Position numbers and translations under genes: made by a program
Notes under the pieces: model-generated
What the model was told of the DNA's origin: nothing
Databases searched by the model: none
What the model saw: the letters and a program-made list of their open reading frames with translations, nothing else
Shown here: positions 15,741 through 23,301 of the stretch, one piece after another
Layout of the letters: each line of letters starts with the position of its first letter
How positions within the stretch are numbered: the stretch's first letter is position 1
Assembly: GCA_965215045.1 (NCBI GenBank)
Contig: OZ244031.1
Span: 248,001-312,000, forward strand
Direction: 5' to 3'
Length of the DNA: 64,000 nucleotides
DNA from: G965215045 sp965215045
GTDB taxonomy: Bacteria; Pseudomonadota; Gammaproteobacteria; JABABF01

Positions 15741-16889
15741 TCATCCGGCGACAACGCCCTCGTCTTTGAGGGACTGGATGCGCTGTTTATTGTAGCCCAG
15801 TTCCCGCAGCAATTCCGCGGTGTGTGCACCGGGTGCCGGCGGCGAGGTGCCCGGTTCGCAATGGTCGCGGCTGAAACGCGGGGCCGGGGCGGGTTGCACG
15901 ACGCCGTCGCGTTCGATGAATGTGCCTCGCGCCCGGTTATGCGGGTGCCGGGGTGCCTCTGCCAGGGACAGCACCGGGGCAAAACACACGTCAGTGCCTT
16001 CCAGCAGTTCGCACCATTGTTCGCGGCTGCGGGTTTTGAACAGGGCGCGCAGTTGTTCGCGGCGTTGTGGCCAGTCCTTGCTCTCCAGGCGCGGGAACAG
16101 ATCTTCCGTGCCCAGGTCGGTCTCCAGTTTTTCCGCCAGCAGGCGATAGAACTGCGGCTCGATGGAACCGATCGTAATCCACTTGCCATCGCTGCACTCG
16201 TAGACGCCGTAATAATGCGCCCCGCCATCCAGCATGTTGCTCTGTCGCTGGTCGCGCCACATTCCCGTGGCGAAAAAACCATACAGCGAGGCCAGCAGCG
16301 AGGCGACGCCATCGGTGATAGCGGCATCCACCACCTGCCCCTGTCCCGACTCCCGCGCCTGCAGCAGTGCTGCCAGTACACCCAGCAGCAGGTACATGCT
16401 GCCGCCACCGAAATCGCCGACCAGGTTGAGTGGCGGCACGGGGCCCGAGTCTTCGGTGCCGATGGCGTGCAGGGCACCGGTCAGGGCGATGTAATTCAGA
16501 TCGTGTCCCGCCGCCTGCGCCAGTGGTCCCTCCTGCCCCCAGCCGGTCATGCGCCCGTAAACCAGGCGCGGGTTGCGCTCCAGGCAGGGCCCCGGGCCCA
16601 GGCCCAGTTTCTCGGTGACCCCGGGGCGAAAACCTTCGACCAGCACATCGCTGCGTTCGACCAGGTCGAGCACGGTTTGCACGCCCGCAGCCTGTTTCAG
16701 ATCGACGGCGATGGAACGTCGCCCGCGGCTCAGCACGTCGGCGGGTGCCGCCCTGGGTGACAGCTCTCCGCCCTGGATGCGGTCGATGCGCACGACATCG
16801 GCACCCAGGTCGGCGAGCAACATGCAGGCGAAGGGGGCCGGACCGATGCCGGCCAGTTCTACAACGCGTACGCCCTGCAGCGGTCCCAT
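15741..16889 (-). CDS. Alpha-methylacyl-CoA racemase / family III CoA-transferase
   Basis: 382 aa of the CaiB/BaiF family. The start GVRVVELAGIGPAPFACMLLADLGADVVRID and the block YGRMTGWGQEGP are typical of alpha-methylacyl-CoA racemases. The expected catalytic residues are present: His in AGHDLNY, Asp in DAAITDG and Glu in IGSIEPQFY. Racemases of this type epimerise the methyl-branched C25 of sterol side chains and other branched acyl-CoAs so that dehydrogenases can act. The crotonase gene upstream ends 9 bp before it, in the same operon. Confidence 0.9.
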   Translation of the reverse strand: MGPLQGVRVVELAGIGPAPFACMLLADLGADVVRIDRIQGGELSPRAAPADVLSRGRRSIAVDLKQAAGVQTVLDLVERSDVLVEGFRPGVTEKLGLGPGPCLERNPRLVYGRMTGWGQEGPLAQAAGHDLNYIALTGALHAIGTEDSGPVPPLNLVGDFGGGSMYLLLGVLAALLQARESGQGQVVDAAITDGVASLLASLYGFFATGMWRDQRQSNMLDGGAHYYGVYECSDGKWITIGSIEPQFYRLLAEKLETDLGTEDLFPRLESKDWPQRREQLRALFKTRSREQWCELLEGTDVCFAPVLSLAEAPRHPHNRARGTFIERDGVVQPAPAPRFSRDHCEPGTSPPAPGAHTAELLRELGYNKQRIQSLKDEGVVAG

Positions 16890-16898
16890 CGGCTGCGC

Positions 16899-17720
16899 CT
16901 ACTCGCCGGTATACCGGGCCTTGCGCTTTTCCGCGAAAGCCTTCATGCCCTCCCGCGCGTCCTTGCTGGCGATGACCGGGCCGCCTATCTCATCGACTTT
17001 CTGCATGGCCTCCGCCTCGTTGTAATGGGCCTGCAACTCGCGCAGGGTGCGCGTGATGGTCTTGATCGACAGCGGTGCGTTCTCGCACAGTTGTTCTGCC
17101 ATTTTCAATGCTTCCTCCAGGGCCTTGCCCTTGGGCACCACGCGGTTGATCAAACCGTGTTCCAGTGCTTTTTGTGCACTCCAGTGTTCGCCCAGCAACA
17201 CCAGTTCGGCGGCCATGCAGTACGGCATCTGGCGCGGTGCCCGCACTGCCGAACCGGCCATGGGATACAGGCCCCGCACGACCTCGGTGACACCGAACAC
17301 GGCGTCTTCGGCACCGATGCGAATGTCGGTGCCCAACAGGATCTCTGTGCCCCCGGCCAGGGCATAGCCTTCCACGGCGAGAAAGATCGGCTTCATCGGC
17401 TGCCCTTCACGCAACAGGGACTGCCAGTGCAGGTTCGGCACCTTCTTCATCATTTCCAGTATTTCCTTACCGGCCGCATCGGTGGACTCGCGCGTGCCCT
17501 GCTTCAGGTCCATGCCGGCGCAAAAGGTATTGCCGGCACCGGTCAGCACGGCACACAGCAATTCATCGTCTTCGTCCAGGCGCCGCCAGGCCTGGTACAT
17601 GCCGATCAGCATCGCCGGACTCAGCGCGTTCTTTTTCTCCGGGCGGTTCAGCGTGATGATCATGATGCGGTCTTTTTGCTGCACCAGGCAATGTTCGGTG
17701 CTGATGTCGAGTTCTTGCAT
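16899..17720 (-). CDS. Enoyl-CoA hydratase/isomerase (crotonase) family protein
   Basis: 273 aa with the crotonase fold. The oxyanion-hole segments are GNTFCAGMDLK and GYALAGGTEILLG. The two glutamates expected of a true hydratase appear in place, in AGGTEILL and in GVTEVVRGLYP. The LYPMAGSAVR stretch and overall form resemble EchA19-type hydratases of the actinobacterial sterol region, though this is by recollection only. It would hydrate an enoyl-CoA made by the acyl-CoA dehydrogenase encoded upstream in the same cluster. Confidence 0.9.
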   Translation of the reverse strand: MQELDISTEHCLVQQKDRIMIITLNRPEKKNALSPAMLIGMYQAWRRLDEDDELLCAVLTGAGNTFCAGMDLKQGTRESTDAAGKEILEMMKKVPNLHWQSLLREGQPMKPIFLAVEGYALAGGTEILLGTDIRIGAEDAVFGVTEVVRGLYPMAGSAVRAPRQMPYCMAAELVLLGEHWSAQKALEHGLINRVVPKGKALEEALKMAEQLCENAPLSIKTITRTLRELQAHYNEAEAMQKVDEIGGPVIASKDAREGMKAFAEKRKARYTGE

Positions 17721-17753
17721 TGCAAATGCTCCGTGGCAACAGGGAAAATTTAA

Positions 17754-19382
17754 TCAGGACACGAGGTGTGCACCGGAGAGTGCCAGCTTCCTGGCACCTG
17801 GATAGTCGGGCTTGCCGCTCGGGGTGCGGGTGAGTTCCGGAACCACGTGCAACTCCCGCGGGATCTTGTAGCCGGCGACGTGCTTGCGACATTCCTGCTG
17901 CAGGCTCTCCAGGTCCAGGGAACAGTCCGCGCGCAGTTGCACCACGGCGGTGACCTTTTCGTTGAAACGCGGGTCGGGAGTGGCCACCACCAGCGCATCG
18001 AACACCGCCGGGTGTTGCTTGATCGCGATCTCCACTTCCTCGGGAAAAATTTTCTCGCCGCCGCTGTTGATGCAATTGACGCCGCGACCGAAAATTACCA
18101 GTCCGCCATCGGCGTCCACGGTCGCCCGGTCGCCGGTCAGCACCCAGTTGCGCCCCCCGGCTTCGACGAAGATCTCGGCACTCTTTTCCGGTGCGTTGTA
18201 ATAGCCGATCGGCACATGACCGGAACGCGCCAGGTAACCCTGCTCTCCCGAACCCGGTTCGATGATGCGCCCGTCGCGGGTGATCACCTGGGCGTGTTCG
18301 CCGCGGGCGATGCGGCCCAGGCCCCCCTCTTCCCGGTTCTTGCCGTCGTCCTGGCCCTGGGCACCGGTCTCCGAGGAACCGAAGGAGTTGGTGACCACCA
18401 CCTTCGGGAAAATCTCGCGGAAGCCGTCCTGCACCCAGTCGGAAAACACCGCCCCGCCCGAACCGATGCCAAACAGGGAATCGATCTTCCAGCGCCCGGG
18501 CTCTGCACGCAGCGCATCCAGCAGGGGGATCGCCATCGCATCGCCGACAAAACTCAGCATGTTGACTTTTTCGCGCTCGACCAGGTCCCAGACATGCACG
18601 GCATCCAGGGAACGCTTCTCACTCAGCACCACGGTATGCCCCAGCAGCAGGGAAATACATGCCAACCACCAGCAGGCACCGTGCATCAGCGGGGCAAGCG
18701 GCAGGGTGCGCATCTCCAGGCCCTCGGTGACGCGCACGACGATATCCTCCGGTTTTTTAATCGGGCCGTCGGGATGATAAAAACCGGCACCGCCCAGGCT
18801 GCCGTACAGCAGTGCCTTGTGCGGCCACATCACACCCTTGGGCAGGCCGGTGGTACCGCCCGTGTAGAGGATGAACAGGTCATCATCGGAACGCTCTGCA
18901 AAATCGCGTTCCGGCGAATGTGCCTGCAAGGCCTCTTCGTATTCCCGGGCACCCAGCATTGCCGGGTCTTCCGTGCTGCCGTCTTCGACAAACAGGAAAT
19001 GTTGCAGCCTGGGAGCTTGCTCTCGCAGTTCTGCGATCTTCGGCATGAACTCCCGGCCATGCACCAGGGCGACGAGATCGGCATTGTCAAACACGTACAG
19101 CAGTTCCTCGCCGACATAGCGGTAGTTGATGTTGATCGGCACGGCGCGCACCTTGAAGCAACCCAGCATTGCCTCCAGGTACTCGTTGCAGTTGTAGAGG
19201 TAGAGACCGACGTGCTGGCCGGGAGTGACGCCGCACTGTTGCAGGTAATGCGCAAAGCGATTGGCCCGCGCCTCGAGTTCGGCATAACTCTGCCGGGCAT
19301 CGCCGCACACCAGTGCTTCGCGCTCGGCAGGCACGGTATCGATGACGATTTCGATCAGGTCGGCAAGATTGAAATGCGGCAT
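17754..19382 (-). CDS. Acyl-CoA synthetase (FadD19-like)
   Basis: 542 aa from ATG 19382 (MPHFNLADLIE), preceded by GGGGCGG; the longer open frame is not used. ANL-superfamily motifs are LYTGGTTGLPKGVMWPH (P-loop), a central SFGSSETGAQG, TGDRATVDADGGLVIFGRG and the C-terminal lysine motif PSGKPDYPGAR. It activates a carboxylic acid to the CoA thioester with ATP. The first residues and the pattern GVNCINSGGEKIFPEEVE are typical of the FadD17/FadD19 group that activates sterol side chains or similar bulky acids. Confidence 0.92.
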   Translation of the reverse strand: MPHFNLADLIEIVIDTVPAEREALVCGDARQSYAELEARANRFAHYLQQCGVTPGQHVGLYLYNCNEYLEAMLGCFKVRAVPININYRYVGEELLYVFDNADLVALVHGREFMPKIAELREQAPRLQHFLFVEDGSTEDPAMLGAREYEEALQAHSPERDFAERSDDDLFILYTGGTTGLPKGVMWPHKALLYGSLGGAGFYHPDGPIKKPEDIVVRVTEGLEMRTLPLAPLMHGACWWLACISLLLGHTVVLSEKRSLDAVHVWDLVEREKVNMLSFVGDAMAIPLLDALRAEPGRWKIDSLFGIGSGGAVFSDWVQDGFREIFPKVVVTNSFGSSETGAQGQDDGKNREEGGLGRIARGEHAQVITRDGRIIEPGSGEQGYLARSGHVPIGYYNAPEKSAEIFVEAGGRNWVLTGDRATVDADGGLVIFGRGVNCINSGGEKIFPEEVEIAIKQHPAVFDALVVATPDPRFNEKVTAVVQLRADCSLDLESLQQECRKHVAGYKIPRELHVVPELTRTPSGKPDYPGARKLALSGAHLVS

Positions 19383-19408
19383 GTCGTCCGCCCCGCACCG
19401 GGTTCGCC

Positions 19409-20566
19409 TCAGGGGCGTTCGGTACTCACCACCCACATCGAGAAGAACTGGGAATTGCCGCCGTAGGCGTGTCCCAGGGCGGTCTTTGCACCTTCGACCT
19501 GGTAGTCGCCGGCCGTGCCTCGCACCTGGTTGGCGGCCTCGGCGAAACGGATCATGCCCGATGCGCCGATCGGGTTCGAGGACAGCACGCCGCCCGAGGG
19601 GTTGAAGGGAATGTCACCCGTGATCTCGGTCGCACCGGCATCGGTCAGCTTCCAGCCGCTGCCCTCCGCGGCAAAACCGCAGTTCTCCAGCCACATCGGT
19701 TCATACCAGCTGAACGGCACGTAGACTTCCGCCGCATCGATTTCCTTGCGCGGGTTCTTGATCCCCGCCTGGGCAAAAACATCCCTGGCACAATCCTGTC
19801 CGGCCAGGGGATTCACCATGTCGCGCCAGGCGTACATGGTCGGCTCGGTGCGCATCGCCGCACCCAGGATCCAGACCGGTGTATTGGAACAATCGCCGGC
19901 ACTTTTTTCGTCGCCGATCACCATCGCGCAGGCACCGTCCGAGGACGGGCAACTCTCGAGAAAACGCAGCGGTTCCCAGAGCATCGGTGACTCTTCCACC
20001 ATCTTCATGTCGATGCCTTCCAGCTGCAGGTGCGCCAGCGGGTTCTTCAGCGCATTGAGACGGTCCTTGACCGCCACCAACCTGCCGATGTGTTCCGGGG
20101 CCCCGGAGCGTCGGATGTACTCGCGTATATGCGGGGAGAAGTTGCCGCCCGCCCCGGCGTTGACGTGCACCGTGAACGGTCGCTTCGGCGACAGTGCCCA
20201 CATGGCGTTGGACTCGGATTGCTTTTCAAAACAGACGGTCAACACGCGGCGGAATATCCCGCTCTGGACGTGTGAGGCGGCGACCAGCCCGGTACTGCCG
20301 CCCACCGACCCCGCCGTGTGCACGCGCATCACCGGTTTGCCGACACCGCCCAGGGCATCGGCCAGGCACAGTTCCGGCATCATCACGCCCTCGAACATGT
20401 CGGGGGCCTTGCCCAGGATGATCGCATCCATGTCCTGCCATTCCAGGCCGGCGTCCTGCAGGGCCCGCTCGGCCGCTTCACGCACCAGCCCGTGGATGGA
20501 CACGTCCGTACGCCGCGTCTTGTACTTGGTCTGCCCGATGCCCAGCACCGCCGCCCACTCGCCCAT
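19409..20566 (-). CDS. Thiolase-fold protein lacking the nucleophilic Cys (Ltp-like)
   Basis: 385 aa starting at ATG 20566, which shares a base with the previous stop (TGATG). The fold is recognised from AAVLGIGQTKY at the start, AGLEWQDMDAII, and NPSGGVLSSNPIGASG near the end. Where thiolases carry the acyl-accepting Cys (VxNACxxG) this protein has VHTAGSVGG, and the usual HPIGASG has Asn for His. It is therefore unlikely to be a thiolase. Similar lipid-transfer thiolase-like proteins paired with DUF35 proteins act as retro-aldolases on hydroxyacyl-CoA sterol side chains. That assignment is inference from context. Confidence 0.85.
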   Translation of the reverse strand: MGEWAAVLGIGQTKYKTRRTDVSIHGLVREAAERALQDAGLEWQDMDAIILGKAPDMFEGVMMPELCLADALGGVGKPVMRVHTAGSVGGSTGLVAASHVQSGIFRRVLTVCFEKQSESNAMWALSPKRPFTVHVNAGAGGNFSPHIREYIRRSGAPEHIGRLVAVKDRLNALKNPLAHLQLEGIDMKMVEESPMLWEPLRFLESCPSSDGACAMVIGDEKSAGDCSNTPVWILGAAMRTEPTMYAWRDMVNPLAGQDCARDVFAQAGIKNPRKEIDAAEVYVPFSWYEPMWLENCGFAAEGSGWKLTDAGATEITGDIPFNPSGGVLSSNPIGASGMIRFAEAANQVRGTAGDYQVEGAKTALGHAYGGNSQFFSMWVVSTERP

Positions 20567-21621
20567 CACGCACCCTCCAGGACCACGACCATGTTGTGTT
20601 GCAGGCAGGGGCCCGAGCTCGCATGCGCCACGCCGCGGTCGCCCTCACCGGCGGCAATACGCATGGCGACTTCGCCGATGCGATCGAGCCCGGCCGCCAT
20701 CATCACGTTGCCGGCAAGCGCGCCGCCGGAAGGATTCAACAATACTTTCTCATCCAGTCCCAGTGCCTGGCGCAGGATCTTTTCCTGGTGACTGAAAGCC
20801 GCGTAAACCTCCGCCAGGTCCACCTTGTCGCGGCCGACACCGGCACTCTGTGCCGAGACCTCCGTGGACGGGGAGCGCACCAGTTCGCGGGCACCCAGGC
20901 AGGAGGATTCCATGCGGTGTTCGATAGCGCGGATGTATGCCGGGCGCTCGCAGAGTTTCTCCGCCACCTCGCGCACCGCCAGCACCATCGCCGATGCGCC
21001 ATCGCTGAGCGGGGCGCAGTCGTGGCGACGCAGCGGCGCAACCAGGGTTTCCTCGGCCAGCAGTTGTTCGGCCGTGAACTCACCCTTGAGTTGTGCCTTG
21101 GGGTTGTCCATGGCGGCGGCGCGGGAGCGCGCCACGGTCTCGGCCATTTCACGCTCGGTGATCAGGCCCTGGTCCAGCATGCTGCGCGCCTGCAGTGCCG
21201 CCAGGGAAATGCTGTCCGCCCATAGCGGTGCCAGGTAATACGGGTCCAACTGCAGGGACATGACCAGGGGCAGCTGTCCGCCCGAAGCCTTGCTGAAACC
21301 GTAAATCAGTGCCGTGTCGGCATGTCCCATCTGGATTTTCAGCCAGGCTTCGAACAGTGCCCACGCCGCATCCATCTCCACGTGTGACTCGCGGATCGGC
21401 GGCACGGCACCGATCGCATCGACGCCCTCGACAAAGGCAAAAGCCATGCCCTGCAGGTAATCGCAACTGCCCGAACAAGTGAAATCGATATCCTTGAGTT
21501 CCAGTCCCGCCGCACTCTTGGCCTCTTCCAGCACCGGCATTATCAACTCGACTTCGTTCAGTGCCCCGGCATCCGCATAGCTCTGCGACTGCGCATGGGA
21601 GACGATGGCTACCTCACGCAT
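20566..21621 (-). CDS. Second thiolase-fold protein (Ltp-like)
   Basis: 351 aa from ATG 21621 (MREVAIVSHAQ). The frame stays open far upstream, but that part overlaps the DUF35 gene, which it overlaps truly by 8 bp only. Thiolase-like features are SGSCDYLQGMAFAFVEG, CAPLSDGASAMVLA and NPSGGALAGNVMMAAGLDRI. At the nucleophile position the sequence is HVEMDAAWAL, without Cys. With the downstream paralog it forms a heteromeric-looking pair like Ltp3/Ltp4 of the mycobacterial cholesterol region, each with a DUF35 partner here. Substrate unproven. Confidence 0.85.
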   Translation of the reverse strand: MREVAIVSHAQSQSYADAGALNEVELIMPVLEEAKSAAGLELKDIDFTCSGSCDYLQGMAFAFVEGVDAIGAVPPIRESHVEMDAAWALFEAWLKIQMGHADTALIYGFSKASGGQLPLVMSLQLDPYYLAPLWADSISLAALQARSMLDQGLITEREMAETVARSRAAAMDNPKAQLKGEFTAEQLLAEETLVAPLRRHDCAPLSDGASAMVLAVREVAEKLCERPAYIRAIEHRMESSCLGARELVRSPSTEVSAQSAGVGRDKVDLAEVYAAFSHQEKILRQALGLDEKVLLNPSGGALAGNVMMAAGLDRIGEVAMRIAAGEGDRGVAHASSGPCLQHNMVVVLEGA

Positions 21622-22129
21622 GGTGTTCCCTGCGCAGGGCGTCGATGTCGATGTCGGGTTCGTCGAGCGGACGGAAATACCGGATGTTCTCAAAACTGTA
21701 CGTCCACTCCGCTTCCGGTTTCCATACCGGCTCCAGGCGCATACCGATACGCACGTCTTCGTTGGCCACTTCGCTGACCAGGTGGATAAAGGAGAGTGCC
21801 GCACCGTCCAGAAGAATGTTCGCGACCACGAACGGCGGCTTGATCGGGTTGCCCGGGATCGGGATGTGCACGATGGTGAAACTTTCCACCGAACCGCGAC
21901 CGTCCAGCGGCACGCTGATCGTGGTCGGCTTGCCGCGCTTGGGACAGCTGGCGCGGGGCGGCATGTAGACGTCTTCGGCATCCTCGCAGCGCTGGCCGAC
22001 AATTCTTCCCTTGCGCATCTCGTGCAAAAAGCGCGTCGCCGCAGCACCCGCCGTGTACGTGTATTTCAGGGAGATCGGTGCAATCATCTGCGTCACCGGC
22101 TCCCGCGCCTCGTTTTTTTTCTCAGTCAT
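21614..22129 (-). CDS. DUF35 OB-fold protein, degenerate zinc ribbon
   Basis: 171 aa. DUF35 proteins join an N-terminal rubredoxin-like ribbon to an OB fold and bind acyl-CoA beside thiolase-fold partners. The layout is visible: RFLHEMRKGRIVGQRC, then VYMPPRASCPKRG, then an OB domain with SFTIVHIPIP and VVANILLDGA. Only one Cys of each expected CxxC pair is left, so metal binding is doubtful. The gene overlaps the thiolase-like gene by 8 bp, consistent with complex formation. Confidence 0.85.
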   Translation of the reverse strand: MTEKKNEAREPVTQMIAPISLKYTYTAGAAATRFLHEMRKGRIVGQRCEDAEDVYMPPRASCPKRGKPTTISVPLDGRGSVESFTIVHIPIPGNPIKPPFVVANILLDGAALSFIHLVSEVANEDVRIGMRLEPVWKPEAEWTYSFENIRYFRPLDEPDIDIDALRREHHA

Positions 22130-22156
22130 GCCGCAGTCCCCCTTCCATCACGTCTT

Positions 22157-22612
22157 TCAGTCACACGGCTCAAAACAGGCGATGTCGCTGATGTGTCCCT
22201 GGGGTTCCGCAGCCCAGCGCGCCCGGACTTTCATGCCGGTTTTCATGTTCGCCTCCTCGACGGCGTCGACCATATGTACCATCGGTACATCGGCGCCTTC
22301 CAGCAGGATCAACGCCCAGGCAAAAGGTTTTTGCAGCAGGTGGTTGGCTAGCGGTTTCTTGACCCAGCACCAGCTCTGCACCACGCCCTCTTCGCCGACC
22401 GGAACGAATTCGGTGAGTGCTTCGGCGGTCTCGGGATGATATTCCGGCGGCGGTGTGAACACCCGCCCGTCACTACCCCGCACGCCGGTGATGCGCCGCT
22501 CTCGCAACTCCGTCAGGAAATGCCCGATGACGGGACCGGTGGAGCGCGTGTAATCAAAGCTCAGTTCAAATTCCTGGCTCAGCTGTTCCAACTCTTTCCC
22601 GGTTTCGCTCAT
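22157..22612 (-). CDS. DUF35 OB-fold protein without zinc ribbon cysteines
   Basis: 151 aa. Same layout as its neighbour: HFLTELRERRITGVRG, then VFTPPPEYHPETAE, then an OB domain with SWCWVKKPLANHLLQKPFAWALILLEGAD. All ribbon cysteines are missing. It is the second DUF35 partner for the two thiolase-fold proteins downstream, and the first gene after a TATAAT box at 22703-22698. The gap of 27 bp to the next DUF35 gene suggests co-transcription. Confidence 0.82.
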   Translation of the reverse strand: MSETGKELEQLSQEFELSFDYTRSTGPVIGHFLTELRERRITGVRGSDGRVFTPPPEYHPETAEALTEFVPVGEEGVVQSWCWVKKPLANHLLQKPFAWALILLEGADVPMVHMVDAVEEANMKTGMKVRARWAAEPQGHISDIACFEPCD

Positions 22613-22697
22613 GATTAAAAATCTGCAAACTACCTCGTGGTTTCAAATCTGCGCCCATCCCGGTTATGGGCCCCCGGGACTCGGACTCAAGGGATGC

Positions 22698-22703
22698 ATT
22701 ATA
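22698..22703 (-). promoter_or_regulatory. -10 box upstream of the DUF35/thiolase operon
   Basis: A perfect TATAAT on the minus strand 86 bp before the first DUF35 start. The hexamer 17 bp upstream (TCCTCA) matches TTGACA in only three positions, so an activator may be needed. Confidence 0.45.
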
Positions 22704-22753
22704 GCCAACCCCGGAACCCGTGAGGAAGGGGTGGTCGCCAGCGGAAGGAATAC

Positions 22754-22875
22754 GAGGCGGCCGGGACAGGCGGAACGAGGCGGCCGGGACAGGTCGGAAC
22801 CGTCGGGCAGAACAGTGCGGACCGGGGTCGGGCAGAACGGGGCGACTGGGGTCGGGCAGAACAGTGCGACCGGGG
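22754..22875. repeat. Two adjoining short tandem repeats in the intergenic region
   Basis: Two 23-24 bp units beginning GAGGCGGCCGGGACAGG (22754-22776, 22777-22800) are followed by three 24-25 bp units beginning GTCGGGCAGAAC (22802-22826, 22827-22850, 22851-22875). They fill most of the gap between the haemoglobin and DUF35 genes. No coding potential is evident, and the CGG-rich units could form structured RNA. Confidence 0.85.
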
Positions 22876-22884
22876 GGCTGCATT

Positions 22885-23298
22885 TCAGCGCAGGCCCGGA
22901 CCGCCACCGGTCTCTGCACCGGGCGGCGTCACGCCCATCCGGGTCTGCATGTTGGCAGCGACATTGTGTGCCACGCGCTTGGCGCGCTCGGCGGTCTCAC
23001 CGGCAAACTGTTCATTGACATTGGCGCAAAACAATTGCAACCAGCGTTCAAACTCATGCGCCTGCAGCGGCCTTTTTGCATGCAGGCGCCGGTGAATATT
23101 CATGGTGTGGCGGCTGTAGCCCTGGATACCCAGCAGCAGTTTTTCCCAGTACTTGCAGATCCTGGGTAGATGCTCCTCCAAGTTCACCTGCGCCGTTTCC
23201 AGGAAGATATCGCGCAGGATGTCATCTTGCAACACCTTGGCGTAAAAGCCCTCCACCATGCGGCGCACGTCCCCCGCATCGCGGATATCCTGTTTCAT
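22885..23298 (-). CDS. Group 3 truncated haemoglobin
   Basis: 137 aa. The truncated-globin pattern is visible: VEGFYAKV with the B10 Tyr (Y19), a YWEKLLLG helix, the proximal His probably H69 in HTMNIHRRL, and AHEFERWLQLF in the G/H region. Group 3 members bind O2, NO or peroxide and are cytoplasmic. The C-terminus is Gly/Pro-rich. It starts 3 bp after the acyl-CoA dehydrogenase stop, so it is co-expressed with lipid catabolism, perhaps protecting flavin or Fe-S enzymes or supplying oxygen. That role is inference. Confidence 0.9.
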   Translation of the reverse strand: MKQDIRDAGDVRRMVEGFYAKVLQDDILRDIFLETAQVNLEEHLPRICKYWEKLLLGIQGYSRHTMNIHRRLHAKRPLQAHEFERWLQLFCANVNEQFAGETAERAKRVAHNVAANMQTRMGVTPPGAETGGGPGLR

Positions 23299-23301
23299 GT
23301 T

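Noticed and set aside
20566..22047. A 493-codon thiolase-like protein with a 142-residue N-terminal extension
   Set aside because: The extension is the other-frame shadow of the DUF35 gene at 21614-22129; the thiolase-like sequence begins at ATG 21621.
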